From the NCBI GenBank assembly GCA_913045395.1, contig CAJWPV010000071.1:1-6974 (forward strand): 6,974 bases of DNA, in the 5' to 3' direction. Below, piece by piece: positions 1 through 5,994 of this stretch. The notes under the pieces are model-generated. The model saw only the letters and a list, made by a program, of their open reading frames with translations, made no database searches and was not told where the DNA came from. The position numbers and the translations under genes are program-made. How positions within the stretch are numbered: position 1 is the first letter of the stretch; each line of letters begins with the position of its first letter. This stretch comes from an uncultured Verrucomicrobiota bacterium (lineage in GTDB: Bacteria > Verrucomicrobiota > Verrucomicrobiia > Limisphaerales > UBA1096).

Positions 1-1
1 C

Positions 2-655
2 GAGTATACGCGCAGCAATCCGCAATGGATCTGGCAACAGTGCCTGCACAACGCGGAGTTCCGCCAGCGGGTGGCCGATCGTGTTCACAAACATTTCAAC
101 TATGGAGGTGCGTTGACACCTGAATCCGTGGCTAGCCTGTTGAACAAGCGAGTCGCGAAATTGCACTTGGCTGTCATCGGGGAGTCTGCCCGGTGGGGCA
201 ATCCGCATAGCAGCAATTGGGCGCCTCCTTCCCGCGCGGGCTCGGGCAACAGGCCCCGCACGCTGGACGACGACTGGCAGCCGGAGGTAGATCGATGGTT
301 TAACGAGTACATCCCGGAGAGGTCGCGGGTCGTCGTTGATCAACTCTGGAAGCACGGGTTGATTCCCGATCTCGAGTCCGCCCGCCTGGTCAAGCGGGGT
401 GGTGTAATTGAGCAGGGTTTCGAACTAGAAATGTCCGCTGCACAGGGTGAGGTGTACTATACGCTCGATGGCTCGGACCCTCGCCTGATCGGTGGGAAAA
501 TCTCACCCGTGGCGGAAAAATACAGCCGCCCCGTGCGCCTCGACAAGACCCGCGTTGTCAAGGTACGCGTGTTGTTAGGGGACGAATGGAGCGCCATCGA
601 CGAATTACCTTTCGAGGTTAAGGAAAAACAAGTCACCAAGAATTTGAAGAAATGA
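2..655 (+). CDS. CotH-kinase-like secreted protein with chitobiase-type C-terminal domain (3' part only)
   Basis: The frame is open from the left edge, so the start and most of the protein are missing; the GTG at 71 is internal. The visible 217 residues begin with the end of a CotH-type domain: AEFRQRVADRVHKHF near residues 18-32, then GGALTP, then ESARWGN near 61-67. The segment to about residue 120 (DDDWQPEVDRWFNEYIPER) is the usual tail of CotH family proteins in planctomycetes and verrucomicrobia. Residues about 134-206 resemble the chitobiase/beta-hexosaminidase C-terminal (CHB_HEX_C) fold, with the hallmark YYTLDGSDPR at 152-161. CotH of Bacillus is an atypical protein kinase of the spore coat; in these phyla the homologues are mostly large predicted exported proteins of unknown substrate. 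The catalytic part lies outside the window, so kinase activity cannot be judged. The stop codon overlaps the next gene by four bases (ATGA), which suggests co-translation with the EF-hand protein. Confidence 0.8.
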   Translation, partial: EYTRSNPQWIWQQCLHNAEFRQRVADRVHKHFNYGGALTPESVASLLNKRVAKLHLAVIGESARWGNPHSSNWAPPSRAGSGNRPRTLDDDWQPEVDRWFNEYIPERSRVVVDQLWKHGLIPDLESARLVKRGGVIEQGFELEMSAAQGEVYYTLDGSDPRLIGGKISPVAEKYSRPVRLDKTRVVKVRVLLGDEWSAIDELPFEVKEKQVTKNLKK

Positions 656-1317
656 AGCCAAACCGATTGAACTGTGTCTCCATCGCATTACTGGCGCTGG
701 CAGTAGCACTGCCCTTGGCCAAGGCAGAGGAAAAGTCGTCCGTGTACAAGAGCCTCTTGGCCAAGTATGACGCCAACAAGGACGGGCGTCTTAGTGTAGC
801 CGAGCGTGAAATCATCCGAACCGACAGGCTCAGGCCCAGTCCGAGGCGGGAGCGGCGCCAGTTTCGTTATCCCGACCCGATTGTCGCTCGCTTTGACAAG
901 GACGGGGACGATGAACTGAATGAGGAGGAATTTGACGCTGCCCGAAATTGGGTGGACAAACGTTTCAGAGAAATTAATGACGAGTACGATGTCAACAAGG
1001 ATGGCCGCTTGGGCACCGACGAGCGTGCCGCGCTTTCCAAGCAGGTCGAGGCCGGAAAGTTCAAGGATATGGGTACGTTGATGGGGTATTTGACTCGTTC
1101 ACGCAGCAGTCGCGGCGATCGTAATCGGGATATGCGGCGTGATGAAGGAGGGTTATCACGCAGGGGTATTTTGCGCAAAAGTGACGATGATGGCGACGGT
1201 CGGTTGAGTGAGGAGGAATTGGCTGTCGCGCGAGCGACATTGGAGAAAGTAGAAGCCGAGCGCGCGCGTGAGGAGCGGAGCGGCATCCGGCGCGTCCCCA
1301 GCCGGGGGAGCCAATAA
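652..1317 (+). CDS. Secreted four-EF-hand calcium-binding protein
   Basis: This is a 221-residue protein. Residues 1-25 form a signal peptide with a basic start, a hydrophobic core (IALLALAVALPLA) and an AKA cleavage motif before Glu26. Four EF-hand loops follow. Loop 1 starts at D40 (DANKDGRLSVAE) and loop 2 at D82 (DKDGDDELNEEE, with Asp instead of Gly at loop position 6). Loop 3 starts at D113 (DVNKDGRLGTDE) and loop 4 at D178 (DDDGDGRLSEEE). All keep acidic or polar residues at positions 1, 3, 5 and 9 and Glu at 12, so each should bind calcium. The linkers after loops 1 and 3 (residues about 56-73 and 149-176) are strongly basic and probably disordered. The ATG overlaps the stop of the CotH-like gene, giving a coupled secreted pair. 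Such EF-hand proteins are common in planctomycetes and verrucomicrobia; the specific role is unknown. The gene ends 22 bases before the convergent batE stop. Confidence 0.88.
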   Translation: MKPNRLNCVSIALLALAVALPLAKAEEKSSVYKSLLAKYDANKDGRLSVAEREIIRTDRLRPSPRRERRQFRYPDPIVARFDKDGDDELNEEEFDAARNWVDKRFREINDEYDVNKDGRLGTDERAALSKQVEAGKFKDMGTLMGYLTRSRSSRGDRNRDMRRDEGGLSRRGILRKSDDDGDGRLSEEELAVARATLEKVEAERAREERSGIRRVPSRGSQ

Positions 1318-1339
1318 TACGCCGGTTCATGCGCCTCTT
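1318..1339. other. Convergent gene junction without a recognisable terminator
   Basis: Twenty-two bases separate the stop of the EF-hand gene from the stop of batE on the other strand. The only pairing seen is a 4-bp stem, CGCC at 1332-1335 with GGCG at 1344-1347, which runs into the batE coding end and has no T-tract on either side. Termination is therefore probably Rho-dependent or takes place inside the opposing gene. Confidence 0.5.
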
Positions 1340-2110
1340 TCAGGGCGTTAGCAGTTCGACATCGCCGGAGTGAATCCACCCTTTTAGGCCGAGGAGGCTT
1401 TCGACTTCGAGGAAGTCCCCCTTGCGATCGTGCACGAGCAGTTCTATTCCGTCGGTGGCCTTGAATGACTCCGGCGATTCCTCCAGCGGCCCGTTGCGGA
1501 CTGTCGCCTTTTCCACGCTGACGAACGCGTGGCTGTCGGAGAAGTAGTCCGATGCGGCCATGGCCAACAGGAGCGCGGTAGCCACAACGCCCGTTGCGGG
1601 GAGCCGAATCCAAAGCGGTTTTCCCACGAACGCTTCCGGCTTCAGTTGTCTCACCGCCAGCAGGAGCAAAAACAGGGTGATCACCATCGAGGCGAGGACA
1701 GTCCACTCGCCAAGCGAGAGCATGCGCATCCAGCGTTGGCGTAAACTCAGCGTCGGTGGCTGGGTGTTGGCCTGCTCGCGGGCGAAGCGAAGGTTGGCCC
1801 GGGTCTCGGGGTTGCGCGGATCGAGCCGCAGCGATCGTTGGTAGGCTGCCATCGCCTGGCCAAGTTGGCCGGCCTTGAAGTGCGCGTTGCCAAGGTTGAA
1901 CAGGAGGTTGGCGGAAACCCCGTTCGTGGCGGTGGCTCGGTACAGGGAAGCGGCCTCAGGGAAGCGGCCGGTTTCGTACAGGCGGTTGGCCTCCTCGAAC
2001 TGCGCCTCACTGGCCGGGCTCGAGTCGGCAGAGAGCAGGACTCCGGCGAGCAGGACTAGCGATTGGCCAAGCCGGGTTCGGGGTTGGTATGGGCGATGGC
2101 GAGGGTTCAT
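1340..2110 (-). CDS. batE: BatE: TPR, two membrane spans and SH3-like domain protein of the Bat operon
   Basis: This protein has 256 residues. A signal-like hydrophobic segment lies at 14-28. Two TPR units follow at about 35-101, with the typical pattern EEANRLYETGRFPEAASLYR and then LLFNLGNAHFKAGQLGQAMAAYQRSLRLDP. Hydrophobic spans lie at about 137-153 and 168-187. Residues 195-254 look like a bacterial SH3-like domain (VEKATVRNGPLEES, then GDFLEVESLLGLKGWIHSGDVELL). TPR, membrane hairpin and SH3 in this order match BatE, the last protein of aerotolerance (Bat) operons, and the position directly behind batD agrees. It is expected to be anchored in the inner membrane and to take part in complex assembly. 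The ATG overlaps the batD stop (ATGA). An AAGGAG sequence lies 17 bases upstream of the ATG, too far for normal use, so translation probably depends on coupling with batD. Confidence 0.87.
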   Translation of the reverse strand: MNPRHRPYQPRTRLGQSLVLLAGVLLSADSSPASEAQFEEANRLYETGRFPEAASLYRATATNGVSANLLFNLGNAHFKAGQLGQAMAAYQRSLRLDPRNPETRANLRFAREQANTQPPTLSLRQRWMRMLSLGEWTVLASMVITLFLLLLAVRQLKPEAFVGKPLWIRLPATGVVATALLLAMAASDYFSDSHAFVSVEKATVRNGPLEESPESFKATDGIELLVHDRKGDFLEVESLLGLKGWIHSGDVELLTP

Positions 2111-3852
2111 TTTAGGGCGTGAAACAACTCCTTGAGTAGGGCGAGATTGGCTTTCATTTCCCCTGTGGTCTGCGAGCCGGCGTAGCTGGCCTGGTCACTC
2201 GCGGTGAACAATTTCCGGATGTCGCCCCGGGTATCCTCACTGAGCCGTTTGTGTGCGGCGGGGCTGTGAACGATATCGCCGGTGATCCCCTCGGCTGGGA
2301 TGTCGAGCTGCAACCCAATTTGTTCGCGAAGCAAATCCGCCAACTCAGCGTGAAATTCGCCGACCTCGCCGCCATCGGCCAGGGCATCGAGCTTGGCCAG
2401 GCCGGCGCGGGTGCGCCCTGCCACCTGCAGCTTGCGGCGCAACCTTGGGTTGTTGGCCAGCGCGTTGGTTTTTCGCCGCCACGCCAGCGCGCCAAGCCAG
2501 AGCAGCAGGGGGATGGACTGCAGCATCCAGTAGCTGGGTCGGGCGATGAGCGGCGTCGCTTGGGCAAGCGAGCCCAGGTGGTGCTTGATGGTCAGGATAT
2601 CGGTTTGTGGGGGCGCGTCCGGCTCCCCGGTTTCCTGCGTCCTGCTGCCATCGACGAGCGGGGTGAGCGGTTTGTCACCCGGTTTGACCTTCAAAGGAAA
2701 CGGCCCTTTAGCCAATACGCGATACCGGGTCGTGACCGGATCAAAAAAGGAGAACTCGATGCGCGGCACCTCGGCGATTTTGTCGTTCTCGGGGATCACG
2801 ACCTGCTCGAATATCCTCGAGCCCAGCAGGCCGAGGGGATTTTCTTTTTTTGTGGTGACAGACGGCTCGTAGCTCTTGAAGCCGGGCCAGTTGAGCTTGG
2901 GCAGGTTGAGCGACTCGATGGCTCCCTGGCCGGAGATCCGGACATTCACTGTGACCGGGTCGCCAACCGTCACCTCAAGTGGGGACAAGTTTGCCTGCAT
3001 CGCGTACCGGCCAACCGCGCCGTTAAAGCTGGCAGGCTTGTTCGCGTTGGGCAGCGGCTTGACTGTGATTGGCTGTGCCTTGGCCTCTAGGTTAACAGGT
3101 TTCTGTTGGTAGCGGTTGAAGAAACCGTCAAACGGATCGTTGAACGGGCTGCGCCGGTTTTGTTTTTGGCGGACGCGCAACACCATGCTTTGTTTCACCG
3201 GGCCAAGCTGGAGTTCACCCGCCTTGACCGGCACGGCGGCGGTGCGAAAAGTCAGCACCTGATAGATTTGGTTGCCCTTCTGCATCCGTGACTGCGTGTG
3301 CTTGGGGAATGCGGCGACGTTGAAGCCGTCGGCAATCAGTTCCGGCATCTGCACGTTGACGCCGTCGATGTAATGCAGCTGGATCTCGATCGGTATGACC
3401 TCGCCGACGTAGGCAGTCGTCTTGGTGGGCAGCAGGCGGACGTAGGCATATTGCGACAGAGCGTTGCTGCCCTTGGGTTGTTCCCCGGCGGGCAACACAC
3501 GGAGCGTGAGCGGCTTGGGCTTGAGCAGGCCGGACTTGTGCCGAACCTGAATCGGGGACAGCGTGTAGTTGCCGGGCTTGAGCGGCGTGACCAGGATGTT
3601 GAACGTGTAGGAGGAGATTCGCGCGCCGTTGGCCAGTTGAAACTGCCGGGAGGTTCCGGCGTTGGCGAAGCGCAGGCCGGGAATCGAAGGCAGCATCGGC
3701 TGGGACGAGGGGGAAAAGTTGGTGCAGGTGACGGACAGGGTGACGCTCTCGCCGATCGACGTGGCAGCACGGTCGAGGCTGGCGCTGACCTCCTGGCCAT
3801 GCGCATTCGACACAAACAGCAATGCAAAGTTGAAAGCAAGGATCCTGCTCAT
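2107..3852 (-). CDS. batD: BatD family oxygen-tolerance protein
   Basis: This is a 581-residue exported membrane protein. Residues 1-19 (MSRILAFNFALLFVSNAHG) form a signal peptide with a likely cut before Gln20. Residues 20-440 form the large beta-rich extracytoplasmic region typical of BatD. It has repeated immunoglobulin-like patterns such as ATSIGESVTLSVTCTN, TTAYVGEVIPIEIQL and EVTVGDPVTVNVRISGQG. A single membrane span lies at about 441-458 (YWMLQSIPLLLWLGALAW). It is followed by a basic cytoplasmic helical tail (459-581) with LADLLREQIGLQLDIPAEGITGD. This architecture and length fit the BatD family, and its neighbours batB/C and batE confirm it. The ATG lies one base after the batB/C stop (TGA-G-ATG) and the stop overlaps batE, so all three genes should be one transcript. 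The exact biochemical role of BatD is unknown; it has been linked to oxidative and envelope stress tolerance. An A7 run occurs in the coding strand (window 2845-2851). Confidence 0.9.
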   Translation of the reverse strand: MSRILAFNFALLFVSNAHGQEVSASLDRAATSIGESVTLSVTCTNFSPSSQPMLPSIPGLRFANAGTSRQFQLANGARISSYTFNILVTPLKPGNYTLSPIQVRHKSGLLKPKPLTLRVLPAGEQPKGSNALSQYAYVRLLPTKTTAYVGEVIPIEIQLHYIDGVNVQMPELIADGFNVAAFPKHTQSRMQKGNQIYQVLTFRTAAVPVKAGELQLGPVKQSMVLRVRQKQNRRSPFNDPFDGFFNRYQQKPVNLEAKAQPITVKPLPNANKPASFNGAVGRYAMQANLSPLEVTVGDPVTVNVRISGQGAIESLNLPKLNWPGFKSYEPSVTTKKENPLGLLGSRIFEQVVIPENDKIAEVPRIEFSFFDPVTTRYRVLAKGPFPLKVKPGDKPLTPLVDGSRTQETGEPDAPPQTDILTIKHHLGSLAQATPLIARPSYWMLQSIPLLLWLGALAWRRKTNALANNPRLRRKLQVAGRTRAGLAKLDALADGGEVGEFHAELADLLREQIGLQLDIPAEGITGDIVHSPAAHKRLSEDTRGDIRKLFTASDQASYAGSQTTGEMKANLALLKELFHALK

Positions 3853-3853
3853 C

Positions 3854-5794
3854 TCACCAATTCTTGGTTATTCCCCGGCTGCGTGCCTTGCCTTTTTGGA
3901 CGGGTCGATAAATCAGGGAGCGTTCCTGTTGCTTGAGGTTGTCGAGCAGTTGGCGCACCTGCTCCGGGGTCATCTTGCCGTCCGGCTGCGCTTGACCGGC
4001 GTCGGATTGTTCCTGGCCCTGGCTTGGCTGGGGCTGTTCCTTTTTGTCCTCTTCGCCCGAGGCGCTCTGCTTTTGTCGTTCCTCTTTTTTCTCCTGCTGA
4101 TCCTGTCCGGATTGCTGTTGCTGCTGCTCCTTTTTCTCGTCGTCGCCTCGTTGTTGTTCCTGCTGTTGCCGGTCTTTCTGCTGTTGTTCCTGCTCCTGTT
4201 TTTTTTGGTCGGCTGATTTTTGCTGCTGCTGGTCTTGTTGTTGCTCGTTTTTGTCTTGGTTCTCCTTGTCCTGATTTTCGTCGTTCTGTTGCTGCTCTTG
4301 TTGCAGTTGCTCGAGTCGCGCTTTGACAATGTCGGTGTTAAACTGGGCGTCCTTGTCATTGGGGGTGTCCTCCAGTTGCTGGCTGAGTTCGAAAGCGCCC
4401 TCGTATTTTTTCAGGGCATCGATCCACTGCTTGGCCTTGTCATCCGGATTCTCAGTGTTTTCGCCCAGGCGAAACATCGCATTGCCGAGATTGTAAAAGG
4501 CCCGCTGCTGGAGCGGGAGCGGAGCTTCGGGCGAGGCGAGGGCCGAGTTGAAATGATTCCGGGCTTTTTCGAAATCGCCGGCACGGTACGCGGCGGCCCC
4601 GGCGTTGTAATGCAGCCGGGCGTCTTCTGGGCTTTCCTCCAATAGCTTCTCGTAGAGAAGCAGCGCTCTTCCGAATTCATTCTGATCCATCGCCCGCCGA
4701 GCGTCGGCCGGTGTGGCCAAGGCAGCCGGGGTAAGCAACAGCAGCCCAAGCGTAGCCAGGACGGCCCCGGTTGAGACGATGTTTTTTTGCGATTGTCGGC
4801 GACCCTCACCGAGCAGCATCTCGCTAAGTAGCAGCAAAATGGCCAGGCCAAGGGGCCACTGGTAACGCTCAATGTAGCGTTTGGTCATCTGGTTCTCGAT
4901 TCGGTTGGGCGTTAATCCAGCCAGGCGAGACTCGTAGAGCCGCTCCATCGTGTTCGCCCCCTTCAGCGGCAGGTAGAGCGCACCGGTGCCGGTGGAGAGT
5001 TCGCGCAGGAGTGTTTCGTTCAGGCGCGACTTGACGACATTGCCGCTCCCGTCCTTGAGAAACTCGAGGCGGCCGGTCTGCGGGTTGGGCAACTGGATGA
5101 GTTCCCCCTTGGGTGAGCCAAGGCCGATGGTGAAAATCTTCATGCCGATGTCGTTTGCTTTTTGGGCGGCGTCGGTGACGCCGGCCTCGTGGTCCTCGCC
5201 GTCGGTCATCAGCACGAGGACCTTGTGGTTGTCCTCCTCTTTCTCAAACGTTCTCACCGCCTCTGCGACTGCCTCGCTGATGGCCGTCCCGCCCTGGGGG
5301 ATGATGTCGCTGCTGAGTGAGTTGACATTCTGCACGAACGCATTGCGGTCGATGGTCAACGGGCACTGCAGAAACGCGGTGCCGGAGAAGGCAATCAGGC
5401 CAAGCCGGTCGCGCTTGGCCAAGCGCATCAGGTCGAGCACGGCCAGCTTGGCCCGCTCGAGCCGGTTCGGGGTCTGGTCGGTGGCCAGCATGCTTCGCGA
5501 GGTATCCACGGCGACGAGGATGTCGAGGCTGCGCGTTTCGGTTTTCTGCAGTTCATAACCGCCCTTGGGCCGGGCCAGGACAATAAACAGCAGTAGCACC
5601 ACGCCAAGAAGCAGTGCCAGCTTGGCCTTACGCCGTGCCGCGGATAGCCTAAGCGTGAGTTGTTCTACGAGGTTGGTGTGGATGAATCTTGTCACCCGCT
5701 CGCGCCGCCGCCGCCACGCCCAGCCTAGGAAGAGGCCAAGCAGCGGCACGACCAGCGCCGTCAGCCACAAAATCTGGGAATGTTCAAAATGCAC
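3854..5794 (-). CDS. batB: BatB/BatC fusion: VWA (MIDAS) membrane protein with TPR domain and Gln-rich tail
   Basis: I chose the GTG at 5792-5794, giving 646 residues. It puts the BatB-like start MHFEHSQILWLT directly before the first membrane span and has GGA about ten bases upstream. An in-frame TTG at 5890 would add 32 atypical residues. Spans lie at about 8-25 and 58-74. The VWA domain (about 88-300) has a complete MIDAS metal site: DTSRS at 97-101, T170 in GGTAIS and D198 in MTDGED. A third span lies at 314-329. A second hydrophobic stretch (339-360, ending ALA) precedes TPR-like repeats at about 361-475, which are BatC-like. Residues 496-606 are a Gln/Lys/Glu/Asp-rich tail, followed by a conserved-looking end (MTPEQVRQLLDNLKQQERSL, closing in KNW). 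Basic residues after spans 1 and 3 place the VWA and TPR parts outside the inner membrane. As the first gene of the batBC-D-E operon, it probably provides the metal-dependent binding surface of the complex. The VWA could also stand in for BatA, which is absent here. Confidence 0.9.
   Translation of the reverse strand: MHFEHSQILWLTALVVPLLGLFLGWAWRRRRERVTRFIHTNLVEQLTLRLSAARRKAKLALLLGVVLLLFIVLARPKGGYELQKTETRSLDILVAVDTSRSMLATDQTPNRLERAKLAVLDLMRLAKRDRLGLIAFSGTAFLQCPLTIDRNAFVQNVNSLSSDIIPQGGTAISEAVAEAVRTFEKEEDNHKVLVLMTDGEDHEAGVTDAAQKANDIGMKIFTIGLGSPKGELIQLPNPQTGRLEFLKDGSGNVVKSRLNETLLRELSTGTGALYLPLKGANTMERLYESRLAGLTPNRIENQMTKRYIERYQWPLGLAILLLLSEMLLGEGRRQSQKNIVSTGAVLATLGLLLLTPAALATPADARRAMDQNEFGRALLLYEKLLEESPEDARLHYNAGAAAYRAGDFEKARNHFNSALASPEAPLPLQQRAFYNLGNAMFRLGENTENPDDKAKQWIDALKKYEGAFELSQQLEDTPNDKDAQFNTDIVKARLEQLQQEQQQNDENQDKENQDKNEQQQDQQQQKSADQKKQEQEQQQKDRQQQEQQRGDDEKKEQQQQQSGQDQQEKKEERQKQSASGEEDKKEQPQPSQGQEQSDAGQAQPDGKMTPEQVRQLLDNLKQQERSLIYRPVQKGKARSRGITKNW
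3977..4312 (-). repeat. Low-complexity Gln/Lys/Glu-coding tract in the batB/C gene
   Basis: This part of the minus-strand gene encodes residues about 495-606, nearly all Q, K, E, D, N, S and R, with runs such as EQQQND, DQQQQKSADQKKQEQEQQQK and KKEQQQQQSG. The coding strand is rich in CAG, CAA, AAA and GAG codons, so the plus strand reads as a pyrimidine-biased CTG/TTG sequence. An A8 run in the coding strand lies at 4199-4206. The repeats are irregular, so this is degenerate codon reiteration, not a perfect tandem array. Such charged Gln-rich linkers are common in BatC and fused BatB/C proteins. The tail is expected to be disordered and outside the membrane. Confidence 0.85.
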
Positions 5795-5994
5795 AAAGCT
5801 CAGTTCCGAAAACGCGCAGGAACCATACTCGCGCAGCCGAGCCTCGGCCACGCGAAAATTTGAGCCCCTGCAGGGCGCTTTCGATGGCAACTGACCGTTG
5901 AATTGGAGAATCCGTTCAATTCAAGCCGTCCTTTGTCTTGCAGTCGGGGGCTGGGATGGTTTTTCTTCCTGCCGCCGCTTTCAGTGGCCGAACG
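5795..5994. promoter_or_regulatory. Divergent intergenic region between the bat operon and alaS
   Basis: This 200-base stretch must hold promoters for both the leftward bat operon and rightward alaS, because the two genes are transcribed away from each other. I find no convincing sigma-70 pair of -35 and -10 boxes on either strand. The clearest element is the inverted repeat at 5898-5924. A 10-bp palindrome, CCCTGCAGGG, lies near 5866-5876 and may be chance in GC-rich DNA. Small open frames in this stretch do not look coding. Confidence 0.6.
5898..5924. promoter_or_regulatory. Perfect 8-bp inverted repeat, possible operator
   Basis: TTGAATTG (5898-5905) and CAATTCAA (5917-5924) are exact reverse complements separated by 11 bases, giving a centre-to-centre distance of 19 bp, nearly two helical turns. 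The element is AT-rich within a GC-rich region. Its centre is about 117 bases upstream of the batB/C GTG and 84 bases upstream of the alaS ATG. An imperfect direct repeat overlaps it (CCGTTGAATT at 5895-5904 and CCGTTCAATT at 5912-5921). It could bind a dimeric regulator of one or both genes. There is no T-tract after it, so it is unlikely to be a terminator. Confidence 0.4.

Noticed and set aside
1332..1347. Possible bidirectional terminator at the convergent junction
   Set aside because: It has only a 4-bp stem, an 8-base loop and no T-tract.
867..1706. Minus-strand 279-codon frame across the EF-hand gene and the end of batE
   Set aside because: The composition is Arg/Ser/Pro-rich as expected from antisense GC-rich coding DNA. 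The overlapping EF-hand gene has clear motifs.
2251..3936. Plus-strand frames at 2251-3090 and 3298-3936 opposite batD
   Set aside because: They have no recognisable domain. batD has a signal peptide, a membrane span and family architecture on the other strand.
4100..4300. CTG/TTG-rich stretch considered as a tandem repeat or CRISPR-like array
   Set aside because: There is no fixed repeat unit or spacer pattern. It reads as an open Gln/Lys-rich coding frame throughout.
3970..4359. Minus-strand frame of 129 codons rich in Asn, Ser, Arg and Lys
   Set aside because: It lies in another frame of the same low-complexity tract. It has no independent domain and is fully inside batB/C.
3662..4645. 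Plus-strand frames at 3662-4216 and 4220-4645 rich in Leu/Val/Phe that look like membrane proteins
   Set aside because: They are antisense to the Gln/Lys-rich batB/C tract. CAG/CAA codons read backwards give CTG/TTG, so the hydrophobic character is an artefact.
5925..5994. T-box or other riboswitch ahead of alaS
   Set aside because: The leader is short, without a specifier stem, a T-box-like conserved sequence or a terminator hairpin.
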